In this document: positions 24,202-33,244 of the stretch, in pieces
Layout: every line of letters begins with the position of its first letter
Position numbering within the stretch: the stretch's first letter is position 1
Assembly: GCA_910578665.1 (NCBI GenBank)
Contig: CAJTQU010000003.1
Location: 84,424 to 148,423, forward strand
Origin: an uncultured Muribaculaceae bacterium
GTDB lineage: Bacteria > Bacteroidota > Bacteroidia > Bacteroidales > Muribaculaceae
DNA length: 64,000 nucleotides
Direction of reading: 5' to 3'
Notes under the pieces: model-generated
What the model was told of the DNA's origin: nothing
Seen by the model: only the letters and a program-made list of their open reading frames with translations
The model's database searches: none
Position numbers and translations under genes: made by a program

Positions 24202-24245
24202 GGGCGGCATTCCGAAGAACTTCGGAATGCCGCCCTCTATTTATA
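24202..24245 (+). terminator. Perfect 16-bp hairpin terminator
   Basis: GGGCGGCATTCCGAAG (24202-24217), two bases, and its complement (24220-24235), then a T-rich tail. Confidence 0.8.
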
Positions 24246-24370
24246 GCAGTCTATATATAAAACAATATTTTTTTTAGATAACCATCTCGTTATCATATAA
24301 AAATTCGACCTTATCATATTACTTAATATTTTTTAACAAATACATAATTCATAAGACAATAAAATATTCC

Positions 24371-24378
24371 TAATTTTG
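24371..24378 (+). promoter_or_regulatory. Promoter -7 element of the first fimbrial operon
   Basis: TAATTTTG, an exact TAnnTTTG match, in very AT-rich DNA 116 bases before the DUF3575 start. No clear -33 element. Confidence 0.55.
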
Positions 24379-24493
24379 CGCTCCGAAAAAGTATTGGCGG
24401 ACAGCCGTCCAAAACTTAACTTACATGAAGGTTTAACAGCAAGCAAACTATAGGTTTATCCTATAAGTGAGAGTGTGTATAAAGTGTGTATCG

Positions 24494-25282
24494 ATGGAAT
24501 ACCGAATTATACTGCTGATCTTATCCATACTGTTCAGCGGCATAGTCCTGGCACAAGGCACGCCAAATACAGACACAGCAAATACGCGTGTCTCTTTCCG
24601 ACAGGATTTTGCAATTAAGGCACACGGTGCTTTAACCACAGACTCCGTGTACGATGCCGAAGCCCTGTCTTTAATTGACGGGCTCTCGGTCGCAGCTGTG
24701 GTTCCGGAACCACGCCGGAGCCTGTGCATGGCCCTTAAGACCAATATGCTGTATGACGCACTGCTCGTCCCCTGCATAGGCGCGGAGTTCAGTCTGGGCC
24801 GGGGATGGTCTGTGGCTGCAAACTGGATATATGCATGGTGGAAAAACAACTCCCGGCACAATTACTGGCGTGTGTACGGCGGAGATCTGGGTGTGCGCAA
24901 ATACATAGGCAGCAAAGAGAGGCAGCTATTGCTCACAGGCCACCATCTGGGACTGTACGGCCAGATACTGACTTACGATCTAGCCCTGGGCGGACGCGGA
25001 TACATGGCCGGCAAACCGGGTGGAAATCTGTTTGACAAGGCTAATTATGCCGTAGGCGCGGAATACGGATACTCACTTCCCGTGGGGCGCAGAATCAACA
25101 TTGATTTCGCAATCGGCATTGGCTACATGGGCGGCACTTACCACGAATATCTGCCTATCGACGGATGTTACGTGTGGCAGTGCACGAAACAGCGCCGCTG
25201 GTTCGGGCCCACAAAAGCAGAGGTGTCACTCGTATGGCGCATCGGTCGCGGCACCGACTTCAGGAAAGGGGGCAAGCGATGA
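24494..25282 (+). CDS. DUF3575 outer-membrane protein of a fimbrial operon
   Basis: A 262-residue protein with signal peptide (MEYRIILLILSILFSGIVLAQ). The second half is a DUF3575 barrel, recognisable from LKTNMLYDALLVPCIGAEFSLGRGWSVAANWIYAWW and the closing TKAEVSLVWRIG. In Bacteroidales, DUF3575 genes head fimbrial operons; their exact role in fimbria assembly is not settled. GTG at 24467 would add nine residues; the ATG at 24494 starts directly with the signal peptide. Its stop overlaps the next start as ATGA. Confidence 0.85.
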   Translation: MEYRIILLILSILFSGIVLAQGTPNTDTANTRVSFRQDFAIKAHGALTTDSVYDAEALSLIDGLSVAAVVPEPRRSLCMALKTNMLYDALLVPCIGAEFSLGRGWSVAANWIYAWWKNNSRHNYWRVYGGDLGVRKYIGSKERQLLLTGHHLGLYGQILTYDLALGGRGYMAGKPGGNLFDKANYAVGAEYGYSLPVGRRINIDFAIGIGYMGGTYHEYLPIDGCYVWQCTKQRRWFGPTKAEVSLVWRIGRGTDFRKGGKR

Positions 25283-26238
25283 AACATCTGTATCTCCGCC
25301 TGCTCTGCATGGCGATACTGGCACTGACGACAGGATGCGAGCACAAAGAATTGTGCTACGAACATCCGCATACGATGCAGCTCGACGTAATATTTGACTG
25401 GGGCAAGGCACCCGGTGCCTCGCCCGGCTCCATGTCGCTCTATCTGTTCCCTGCCGACGGCGGCAAACCTCTGCGCTATGAGTTTGCCAGCTGCAAAGGG
25501 GGCACTATACAGGTGCCGGCAGGCCGCTACGAAGCGCTGTGCCTGAACAGCGATACCGAGGGCATCTACTACCGCGACACCGAGAAAAGATGCACATTCG
25601 AGGTCACCACGCGCTCCACGACAATCATGCCCGGACTGTCTGCGGCAGGAACCTCTTTTAACAACATTCCGCGCGCAGAGGGGGCGGAGGACGAACGCGT
25701 GGCATTACCCCCGCAAGATATTTGGAGCGACTACGCCGAAAGCATCGTGTTAGCCCCCGGGGCCGGCAGCGCGTCGGTCACGTTCTATCCGGAAATATCA
25801 GTGCATAACTATACGATAGAAATACGCAACGCGGAAAATCTGAAATATGTGTCGGCCGTGAGCGCCTCCATATCAAGCATGGCAGGAGGCATGCTGCCAG
25901 GCCTGGGTCACGACATACTGACCGAAGAGAGGGTAACGATACCTTTCGGGGTAAGCATATCTGCCGACCAGACGGTGGTCACCGGCAAATTCAAAAGTTT
26001 CGGCCACTGCCCGTCTGACCATAACAGGCATAAACTGGTGGTCTATACCGTATTGGCCGACAACAGCAAATGGTACTATACGTATGATGTCACCGAAGTG
26101 GTGCATACCGCTCCAGACAAGAAGAATGTGCATATACTGCTGGAAGAACTGCCGCTGCCCAAGCCTATCGTGGACGATGGAGGGTTCAACCCGTCGGTAG
26201 ACGACTGGCAGGATATCGAAGTCGATATTGAGATGTAA
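25279..26238 (+). CDS. DUF5119 / FimB-Mfa2-type fimbrial anchor lipoprotein
   Basis: A 319-residue lipoprotein (signal peptide ending LALTTGC). The mature part follows the DUF5119 pattern: VIFDWGKAPGASPGSMSLYLFP near the start, a first beta-sandwich, then HNYTIEIRNAENLKYVSAVSASISSMAGGM and a closing DDWQDIEVDIEM. Mfa2/FimB-type proteins anchor fimbriae in the outer membrane and limit their length. The start at 25279 overlaps the DUF3575 stop by ATGA; a longer frame from 25165 is not used. Confidence 0.87.
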   Translation: MKHLYLRLLCMAILALTTGCEHKELCYEHPHTMQLDVIFDWGKAPGASPGSMSLYLFPADGGKPLRYEFASCKGGTIQVPAGRYEALCLNSDTEGIYYRDTEKRCTFEVTTRSTTIMPGLSAAGTSFNNIPRAEGAEDERVALPPQDIWSDYAESIVLAPGAGSASVTFYPEISVHNYTIEIRNAENLKYVSAVSASISSMAGGMLPGLGHDILTEERVTIPFGVSISADQTVVTGKFKSFGHCPSDHNRHKLVVYTVLADNSKWYYTYDVTEVVHTAPDKKNVHILLEELPLPKPIVDDGGFNPSVDDWQDIEVDIEM

Positions 26239-26290
26239 AACAATTCATAATTAATTCACTAAATTCAATTTTTATTTCTAATTAGTTTTT

Positions 26291-27391
26291 ATGAAACAGA
26301 AATTCTTTTTAGCAACCATGGCGGCAATCGCTATGACATCGTGCTCAAACGATGAAATTATGGAAATCAACACTGGCAAAGCCATCAGTTTCCGTACCGC
26401 AATGGCAACACGTGCTACTGAAACAACTTACGGCGACCTCAACGAGTTCTTCGTTACGGCATTCACCGCAAACTCGACCGACACACCGTATTTTACCGAT
26501 CTCAAATTTGAGCGAGACGGCAACAGATTCTTCTCCGGTGAGAAATATTACTACCCCGGCGACGGCTCCGACCTGACATTCTACGCTTATGCTCCCTCTC
26601 AGACAGAGTTAGGCGCCACAATAGACAATAAGACTCAGATAATGACTGGTTTCTCTCCGAAAACAGACATTTCCCAACAGGTTGACTTCATAACCGCCAA
26701 GGCTACAGGCAACATGGAAAATACAGCTGCCGGCGTGGAACTCCAGTTCGCACACCGCCTCGCACAGATCGAAATCCAGGCATCCAGCGCAAACACAAGC
26801 TACAAATTTGAAATCAAGGGTATACGCATAGGCATGCCTGTGTCAAAAGGTGATTTCAACTTCACAAACAACACTTGGACCCTGGGCACAGACAAGGCTG
26901 TATACGAGAAAACTTTTGACACCGCGACAGAACTGGAAACGACCGCATCCGCACTGATGGCCGGTGACAACGCTATGCTGATTCCCCAGCAGCTGACCGC
27001 ATGGGACCAGGAGAACGACAAGACCAATACCAGCAAAGGCGCATATATTTCAGTGCTCGTACGCATCACAACCAAAGCAGGAGCACTGGTATACCCCTTC
27101 AAGGGTGACACCGAGAAGTACGCATGGGCCGCAATACCTGTAAGCACAAACTGGGAGGCTGGCAAGAAGTATGTCTACACTCTGAACTTTACTACAGGCG
27201 CCGGTTATGTGGATCCTACCGCAACAAGCCATGCCGGCGAACCCATCCTGAACGGAGAAATCACATTTGAAATCGATATTGAGGAATGGACCAAGGATGA
27301 CAACAATAATGATGTCGACATGCCTTTAGGCGACCTTGAGGTTGTCACTCCGCCGGATGAGAACGAGAACGTAGATCCCTGGGAGGATTAA
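26291..27391 (+). CDS. Fimbrillin-family lipoprotein (Mfa-like)
   Basis: A 366-residue fimbrillin-like (PF13149-type) protein. Lipobox AMTSC, then SNDEIMEI. It shows the family landmarks: a Arg-containing stretch near residue 35-45 (MATRATETT, where fimbrillins are cut by Arg-specific proteases before polymerising), YYYPGDGSDLTFYAYAP, and LQFAHRLAQIEIQA. The C-terminal tail is acidic. Third gene of the operon; a strong terminator follows. Likely the structural subunit or a tip component. Confidence 0.88.
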   Translation: MKQKFFLATMAAIAMTSCSNDEIMEINTGKAISFRTAMATRATETTYGDLNEFFVTAFTANSTDTPYFTDLKFERDGNRFFSGEKYYYPGDGSDLTFYAYAPSQTELGATIDNKTQIMTGFSPKTDISQQVDFITAKATGNMENTAAGVELQFAHRLAQIEIQASSANTSYKFEIKGIRIGMPVSKGDFNFTNNTWTLGTDKAVYEKTFDTATELETTASALMAGDNAMLIPQQLTAWDQENDKTNTSKGAYISVLVRITTKAGALVYPFKGDTEKYAWAAIPVSTNWEAGKKYVYTLNFTTGAGYVDPTATSHAGEPILNGEITFEIDIEEWTKDDNNNDVDMPLGDLEVVTPPDENENVDPWED

Positions 27392-27412
27392 AAATAAGTT
27401 TATCTAATGCGG

Positions 27413-27449
27413 CGCGGCCACTGAAAAAATTTCAGTGGCCGCGTTTTTT
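27413..27449 (+). terminator. Terminator of the first fimbrial operon
   Basis: CGCGGCCACTGAAA (27413-27426) pairs with TTTCAGTGGCCGCG (27430-27443), followed by six T. Confidence 0.85.
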
Positions 27450-27492
27450 ATTTCAAGAACAGAAACACAACTGTTCCTAAACATAAGAGTTA

Positions 27493-29421
27493 TCAGATCA
27501 CTAGTTTAAGTACTGTCTCTCCTGATACCGAGAATGCTCTCAGAATATAGATTCCGGACAGCGACGAGGTGTTGATTTCCACACCTCCGGTGCCGTTGCC
27601 CCGGGCCACACATACACCTGAAATGTCATACAGTGCGGCATCGATATTCTCTGGCAGCGCGGAGCCTATCTTTATAAGGTCCTTGTCAAGAGAGACTGCC
27701 AGACCACTGTCAGCAGCCACGGCTTCCACGCCTGACTCCGATGTATCGGGCCTTACAGAGGCCGCATTCAGTATCTTGCCCGTGGCATGGTCGATTATCA
27801 TGCCTATGACCTTTACATTGTCTACATTCAGAATACTGCGCGGCAGATCGAAGCTATAAGATTCGGGATAAACCTCGCCGGCCGTAATTACAGACGGCAC
27901 ACTGCCCTCTATGCCGTCGACACCGCTGTATATGGCTCTGGCCACATGGTTGAATTTCATATCAGTGACTATCATAGCGGGACGATCCTCAAAACCGCCT
28001 ATGACCTCGCCGGATCCGCTCATATAGTTTTTCTGATAGTACCCCTTTTTCCACACCTTGTCTTCAGTCACGGCAAAGGCTATTCTGTAGTCGGCATTGT
28101 CAATGTTGATCGGATAGCGTGTCGAGGCACTGATCTCGAGAGTGTTACCCTTCACGGCAGCGTCAAGCGATATTTCTGCAAGAGCCTGCTGGTCCAACAC
28201 CTCGCGGTACACGCTCTCCAGACCGCCCATAAGAGTGGTATAGGTCTTAACGCCGTTCTCTGTAATAGGATACATAGGCGTAGGACAATATATGTTTCTG
28301 TCCACCCATACTGTAGGCGCTCCCGAGGGGAATGAGAAATTCTGGTACCCGTCGATCGACATATCATCGTCCACATGCACGGCGATACCGATAAAGGTGT
28401 CGGGATATTTCTCCTCGAGAGTCTCCATCGCCACGATGCCTTTAGGACAGTAGCCGCACCACATGCCGGTAGCTTCTTCTACCACTACGCCCCGTTTTGG
28501 TACGAAGCTGAGCACCATGGTGCTCATGTCCATAGGATCATAAGGCAGCCCGTTGACGGTAGCGCTGACTGTGAAATCCACCGTCTCGCCATATTGTGCC
28601 GTTATCTCTTCGGGAAGGACGAAATCGAAGCTTTCGTGATATCCCAGGTTCAGACCGCTATATTCGGCATGGAGGGTCCGGCCGCCCACCTCGCAGTCTA
28701 CCGACAGTGTGTTGACAGGTTGCTGCGAATAAGCCGTAATCGTACCTCCTATATTGAACGTCTCGCTGCCTGCATGATATTCACCCGGGGTGACCAGAAT
28801 CTCCGAAAGGCCCTTCAGACCGGAAACATTAATATCGTCAATAGCCAGAATCTCGCTGTCGAGACTTATATTCACAAAAGCTATGCGCACTCTCTGTCCT
28901 TCATAGGCACTCAGGTCCAAATTGTGTTCCTGCCATTTGTTGATATCCTCATCGGTCACTGTCACCAGCGGTTCGCCGGCAAAATCTTCTGGATTGTCTC
29001 CGGTTGCCGACACCCTTATCTCATATGTACTGGGTGTCTTTCGCTGCTCGTTGACAGACATAGACCGCCAGGTCAGTTTCACCTCGCCTCCGCGGATCCA
29101 CACCGGCGGCGTTATCATCCAGTCTTGTGCCGGCAGGGGGTCCTCCCCTTTAGCGGTTTTAAAACGGGATGCCGATGCCGCATAATAATTTTCAGTACCG
29201 CGCTCTCTCAGGCAGATCCATGAATCATAGTCCGAAAAGCCGTTCTGGACCATGGTGAAATGTAGCTGGCATCCGTCCTTATCAACCACCTTCATTCCGG
29301 CTGGCATCGTTTCCGTAGCAAACGGACATTCGAAATAAGAGGTAAAATCGCCGGCAGGGCTTTCTGCCGAAAGACAGAAAGCCGATGCCAGCGAAAGCGA
29401 TAATAAAATATCTCTTTTCAT
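27493..29421 (-). CDS. Secreted Omp28-like protein with CxxC and sorting tail
   Basis: A 642-residue secreted protein. Signal peptide 1-19; about 24-200 a jelly-roll like the cleaved-adhesin/choice-of-anchor domain (WMITPPVWI, IDDINVSG); about 205-310 an Ig-like domain; then VEEATGMWCGYCPKG with Cys322 and Cys325 in a thioredoxin-like Omp28 domain (to about 560); finally a type IX secretion-like C-terminal domain (YDISGVCVARGNG, LSGIYILRAFSVSGETVLKLVI split over the last 25 residues). Omp28-type proteins are cell-surface proteins of uncertain role; the CxxC suggests thiol chemistry. It lies 8 bases after the next gene in the same direction. Confidence 0.8.
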   Translation of the reverse strand: MKRDILLSLSLASAFCLSAESPAGDFTSYFECPFATETMPAGMKVVDKDGCQLHFTMVQNGFSDYDSWICLRERGTENYYAASASRFKTAKGEDPLPAQDWMITPPVWIRGGEVKLTWRSMSVNEQRKTPSTYEIRVSATGDNPEDFAGEPLVTVTDEDINKWQEHNLDLSAYEGQRVRIAFVNISLDSEILAIDDINVSGLKGLSEILVTPGEYHAGSETFNIGGTITAYSQQPVNTLSVDCEVGGRTLHAEYSGLNLGYHESFDFVLPEEITAQYGETVDFTVSATVNGLPYDPMDMSTMVLSFVPKRGVVVEEATGMWCGYCPKGIVAMETLEEKYPDTFIGIAVHVDDDMSIDGYQNFSFPSGAPTVWVDRNIYCPTPMYPITENGVKTYTTLMGGLESVYREVLDQQALAEISLDAAVKGNTLEISASTRYPINIDNADYRIAFAVTEDKVWKKGYYQKNYMSGSGEVIGGFEDRPAMIVTDMKFNHVARAIYSGVDGIEGSVPSVITAGEVYPESYSFDLPRSILNVDNVKVIGMIIDHATGKILNAASVRPDTSESGVEAVAADSGLAVSLDKDLIKIGSALPENIDAALYDISGVCVARGNGTGGVEINTSSLSGIYILRAFSVSGETVLKLVI

Positions 29422-29429
29422 CTACTGTG

Positions 29430-30692
29430 TCACTTTACAAATTTACCCACGACGCGCACGCCTCCGGCTACCACTTCGTACACATACACGCCGGGAGTGA
29501 GCGAACCGAGATCAACATTAGACGTATTGTGCGAAAGCACGGCCTGGCGGCCTGACACGTCGCTTATGCGGATACTTTCTGCCTGCGCGGCCACAGTCAG
29601 CATGTCGCCGTCGACCCTGACAGCCAAATTATCATTTTCCAGAGCTTCCACACCTGATGACTTAAGGCTGCTCTTGGCGTATCTCCAAAGTCCGCTGATA
29701 ACCTGTGTGGGATCGGGGTGGTATACCGTGGTATAGACATAGTCATCGTCGGCAGATATCACTAGAGGCCAGCATACCCCAGGAAGGCCGTCGGCGCTAT
29801 ACCATTGCTCGCCCATGTCATCAGTATAATAGAATTTGCCGTTAGGACCGGCAGCGTACAGATACTTGCCGTCATAATCTACACATCTCACATTCAGATT
29901 GTCTGCCAGAGGGTTAAAAATCTTGCCCCATGTGTAGCCATCCTTTGTAGTAGCCAGAAACTCAGTATCGGGATTCTGGTTCTCAGAGGAGCGCCCGGCT
30001 ATCATTGTGTCGCCGGCAATAGTTACCGCGGCCATACAGTTGCTGTTCACAGGCAGTGCCTCCCATTTATCACGCGCAACATTGTATTTATGAATCGAAT
30101 AAAGGCCGAAGAGGTAGATTTCATTATTGAAAGCGCTCATGTTATAGTAATTGTCCAACACTTTCTCATCACCGAAATCGATCATCTGTGACTCGCGGTC
30201 AGTAAAAGACCATGTCTCGCCGTTGTCTTCAGACATGATCACACCTCCGCCCAAGAAGTCACCTACATAAAGCACATCGTCAAGTCCGGCAATGGCATAA
30301 CATACAGTTTCATCAGCCATACCGGGCTTTTCATAAAACTGTTCCACCACACGGGTATAATTCAAAACATCCCACGTACGTCCGCCATCCTCGCTGCGCG
30401 CTATTCTACCGGCTTTGCCAGGAGCATAAATATAATCGCCGATTTCCACAAACTTGTTATACATGTAATCGGCCACTTCACATTTAGTGAATGTCTTGCC
30501 TTTATCCTCCGAGTAGTAGATACCACCGTCCTGGGCATCTCTTAAGTCAGATATTAACATGAGGCCGTCTTTTGTAATGTAATGCGCGCTGGCCATCGGA
30601 AGCTGATAAACCTGCTCCCAATTGGCTGACGCCGGACATGCTGCGGCGATAGCGCCTGCTGCTACTAATGATTTAAGTAAAAATTGTTTCAT
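29430..30692 (-). CDS. Secreted Asp-box beta-propeller with sorting tail
   Basis: A 420-residue protein with signal peptide (MKQFLLKSLVAAGAIAAACPASA). It carries several Asp-box (BNR) turns: SEDKGKTF, SEDGGRTW, SEDNGETW and TDDMGEQW, which mark the blades of a sialidase-like propeller. No sialidase active-site set is obvious, so it is more likely a binding or structural propeller. The last 70 residues look like a type IX secretion sorting domain (ISDVSGRQAVL..., TPGVYVYEVVAGGVRVVGKFVK over the end). First gene of a two-gene unit with the Omp28-like gene. Confidence 0.78.
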   Translation of the reverse strand: MKQFLLKSLVAAGAIAAACPASANWEQVYQLPMASAHYITKDGLMLISDLRDAQDGGIYYSEDKGKTFTKCEVADYMYNKFVEIGDYIYAPGKAGRIARSEDGGRTWDVLNYTRVVEQFYEKPGMADETVCYAIAGLDDVLYVGDFLGGGVIMSEDNGETWSFTDRESQMIDFGDEKVLDNYYNMSAFNNEIYLFGLYSIHKYNVARDKWEALPVNSNCMAAVTIAGDTMIAGRSSENQNPDTEFLATTKDGYTWGKIFNPLADNLNVRCVDYDGKYLYAAGPNGKFYYTDDMGEQWYSADGLPGVCWPLVISADDDYVYTTVYHPDPTQVISGLWRYAKSSLKSSGVEALENDNLAVRVDGDMLTVAAQAESIRISDVSGRQAVLSHNTSNVDLGSLTPGVYVYEVVAGGVRVVGKFVK

Positions 30693-30939
30693 AATTAAGG
30701 GTTTTAAATTGTTAGTGGCTGCAATTTAAAAAATCTTTTTCAATGTCTTTATATTATGCAATATCATTTAATATATATTAACATAAACACAGTCTATATT
30801 CTACCAGCCATCGTTCTCACTATGGAATTAATATATTCCTAATTTAATCTTATATATATTGTTTACTTATACATACATCTTCATATACTAGAATATTAAT
30901 CCCCTATCACATCTTGATGGCAGTATTAATAAACGGCAA
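30693..30939. other. AT-rich gap between secreted-protein unit and second fimbrial locus
   Basis: About 25% GC with no open frame. It should contain the minus-strand promoter of the propeller gene, but I see no exact TAnnTTTG; TAAATTGC near 30735 is a poor match. Confidence 0.5.
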
Positions 30940-30994
30940 CCGCGCAAGAAGCCGGAGAGATACCTTTCCGGTATCTGCTCCTCTCCTTGCGCGG
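30940..30994 (-). terminator. Terminator of the second fimbrial locus
   Basis: CCGCGCAAG (30940-30948) pairs with CTTGCGCGG (30986-30994), with an inner AGATACC/GGTATCT stem. On the minus strand a T-containing stretch (GTTGCCGTTTATT) follows. Confidence 0.65.
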
Positions 30995-31019
30995 CCCCGA
31001 TTTTCAAATAAAAAACCGG

Positions 31020-32048
31020 TTATTTATATTCGTCGACCGTGATGTTAAAGTCTATGTCGTCAAGTTCGGCAGGATTGTCGATAGTGATATTGTAGACATA
31101 GGCCGTGCCCTGTTCCCAGGCTTTAACAGCCGGCGTAGTCAGCGGATACACCAGTCGTCCGCAGTCACTCTCCGGCACAAGCTGGTATGACGGGGTCGAA
31201 CTGTTAGGCCACAGCAACACGCCGGAAGCAGAATCGTAAATCTTACAATCCACCGTGATATAGTTGCCTCGGTATCTATTGCCTGACACAGACACGTCTG
31301 TGAGTTTCTGCGGAATCATGAAGTATATGCCCAGTGTGCCGTCGGCCACATCCACCGGACGAGATTTTAGCACAAGGTCGTCCGAAGGGCCGTGGGCGTA
31401 AAACAGCAGTGGTGACGCAGGCTGGCTCTGGTCGGACCACACGCCGCGCACATCATTGTCTATCGCGGTCGTTGCCTTTGGAAATTCAAAATCACCTTTC
31501 AGAAACACATTATTAAGTGCCACGTGGGCCACTTCGACCCTTATATTAGGATTGTTGCTGGCCAGCATCACGGTGACACGCGACAACGCGTGGCGGAAAT
31601 TAAGAGTGACCGGCGAGGGCTTCATGGTCTGGTTCATGGTCACGGCATACAGCAGGTCGACATCGCCCCTATTGGAAAAATCGTCTATCACGCCAGATCC
31701 GTCGGGACGGGTAGTCGCCGTCTGCGAAATATCGGGGCTGTAGGCAAAGAAATTAACCGGAGTGGCAGGCCAGTACATGGCCGGAGTATACGACCAGGAG
31801 CCTCCGGTTTTCTTCACAAGCAGGTTTTCCCTGTATGGTTTCCCGTCGGTAAAGGCATACAGGTTGAAACGGTCCAGCGTGGCAGTCGTGGTTCCGGCCA
31901 TGCGCGGGGGGCGTTCGGCCACGGCTGTAAAGGATATCACCCTTTCATCCACAGGTTTGTTGTTGTTGTCATCGTCAGAACACGCGGCTGCCACGGCAGT
32001 AAGTGCGAATAACGGCAGACCCAGTTTTAGCAATTCAATCTTTTTCAT
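31020..32048 (-). CDS. Fimbrillin-family lipoprotein (second locus)
   Basis: A 342-residue Mfa-like fimbrillin. Lipobox AAAC after MKKIELLKLGLPLFALTAV, then SDDDNNNKPVDE. Family landmarks are GSWSYTPAMYWPATPVNFFAYSP and LNFRHALSRVTVML, followed by the second beta-sandwich and an acidic end. It differs strongly from the fimbrillin of the first locus outside these motifs. Follows the DUF5119 gene by 34 bases. Confidence 0.85.
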   Translation of the reverse strand: MKKIELLKLGLPLFALTAVAAACSDDDNNNKPVDERVISFTAVAERPPRMAGTTTATLDRFNLYAFTDGKPYRENLLVKKTGGSWSYTPAMYWPATPVNFFAYSPDISQTATTRPDGSGVIDDFSNRGDVDLLYAVTMNQTMKPSPVTLNFRHALSRVTVMLASNNPNIRVEVAHVALNNVFLKGDFEFPKATTAIDNDVRGVWSDQSQPASPLLFYAHGPSDDLVLKSRPVDVADGTLGIYFMIPQKLTDVSVSGNRYRGNYITVDCKIYDSASGVLLWPNSSTPSYQLVPESDCGRLVYPLTTPAVKAWEQGTAYVYNITIDNPAELDDIDFNITVDEYK

Positions 32049-32082
32049 AGTATATAAGTAATTATTAATGGGTTATATCAAT

Positions 32083-33105
32083 TCAACCTCCCAGTTCTAT
32101 TATCACCGTCTGCCATCCGTCCACCCCGGCGTCCATGCCGCCGGAATCCACACCGGGCTTGTCGGGCAGCTCAAGTCCCCTGATGCATATCGACACATTG
32201 AAAGGGTCGGGAGCCTCACGCACCTGGTCTGACACATCAAACTGGTAGCACAACTTTTCGCCGTCGGACATCCACACATACAGCGCCAGCCACTGCCTGG
32301 CCTTGCCGCGCGCATATCCGTATGTAAAGAATTGCGAGCCTATCACGCCGCCGGGCATACGCCGCGCGGCCAGCGGCAGCAGATATGCCTCCGGACCGGT
32401 TATGCCGGATGCGAAATTAAGACTGTTGGACATGCCTGAAATGACGGCGCACATCCGCCTGGCTCCAGGCAGGTTTGCCACATCCGTTATCTTCCATTCA
32501 TAACGGGCTGTAAGCCTGCACGGACGGCACAACAGAGTGTCTGACGGCATGCTGCCGGCAGCCGCAGGGTCCGCTGGATCGCCCGGAGAACGGTAAACTA
32601 CTCCGCCAGGCGTAACCTCTATATAGTCTGACACGGCGCCCCACATCATATCGGGAGTTATACACACCGGCTCCGGAAGACCGGGGCGCACGGGTGGTGG
32701 TGGTTTTAGAGCCGTATACCCGGTACCCAGTCCGTCAAGCAGCGAGCCGGCACGGCAGTGAGCCTCATAGTCGGAATAGCTGTCTGTACCAGAAAACAGC
32801 ACTCCCGAAGTGTCATTGTTACGCATTATAAAGCGATAGCGGCCGTACGGCAGCCGCACCTGGCCGGCATCGCGGCCGGCAAAGTCGAAACGCCAGGGCT
32901 CGCCTCCCTCTTCAGGGAAAAACAGATATTCCATACCGGCAGGATCCGCACCCGGGGCCTCGGCCCAGTCGTTGACTATGGTAAACGAGCCTCCTGCATC
33001 CGGCGGACAAGGCACGTCGTGGTCGAAGATACAGCCGGACATCACGGATGCCAGTGGTAGTACCAGCATAACCATGCAATCTATAATATTGTCATTCCGG
33101 CTCAT
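32083..33105 (-). CDS. DUF5119 / Mfa2-type fimbrial anchor (second locus)
   Basis: A 340-residue lipoprotein with signal peptide ending SVMSGC. VNDWAEAPGADPAGMEYLFFP and GWQTVIIEL near the end match the DUF5119 anchor at 25279-26238. An insert of about 30 residues with many prolines (KPPPPVRPGLPEP, and SPGDPADPAAAG) is absent from that copy. This locus lacks a DUF3575 gene. First gene of the minus-strand pair. Confidence 0.83.
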   Translation of the reverse strand: MSRNDNIIDCMVMLVLPLASVMSGCIFDHDVPCPPDAGGSFTIVNDWAEAPGADPAGMEYLFFPEEGGEPWRFDFAGRDAGQVRLPYGRYRFIMRNNDTSGVLFSGTDSYSDYEAHCRAGSLLDGLGTGYTALKPPPPVRPGLPEPVCITPDMMWGAVSDYIEVTPGGVVYRSPGDPADPAAAGSMPSDTLLCRPCRLTARYEWKITDVANLPGARRMCAVISGMSNSLNFASGITGPEAYLLPLAARRMPGGVIGSQFFTYGYARGKARQWLALYVWMSDGEKLCYQFDVSDQVREAPDPFNVSICIRGLELPDKPGVDSGGMDAGVDGWQTVIIELGG

Positions 33106-33162
33106 TATCTGCTTTAAAGGTTATAGTTCTAACGCACAACTCCGGATAATGTTTAAGCAAGA

Positions 33163-33192
33163 GGGGTATGTGCCTGAACAAACACATACCCC
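33163..33192 (-). terminator. Terminator downstream of slyD
   Basis: A 10-bp perfect stem GGGGTATGTG/CACATACCCC with a 10-base loop, 50 bases past the slyD stop; the minus strand continues TCTTGCTTAAAC. It sits in front of the second fimbrial locus. Confidence 0.55.
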
Positions 33193-33244
33193 CTTATAAC
33201 ACACCTATGCAGCACTGCTGCCGGCCATATGTCTTATCTCTGCC

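Noticed and set aside
29430..30692. Sialidase function for the Asp-box protein
   Set aside because: Asp boxes mark the fold only; the arginine triad and other catalytic residues of sialidases are not evident.
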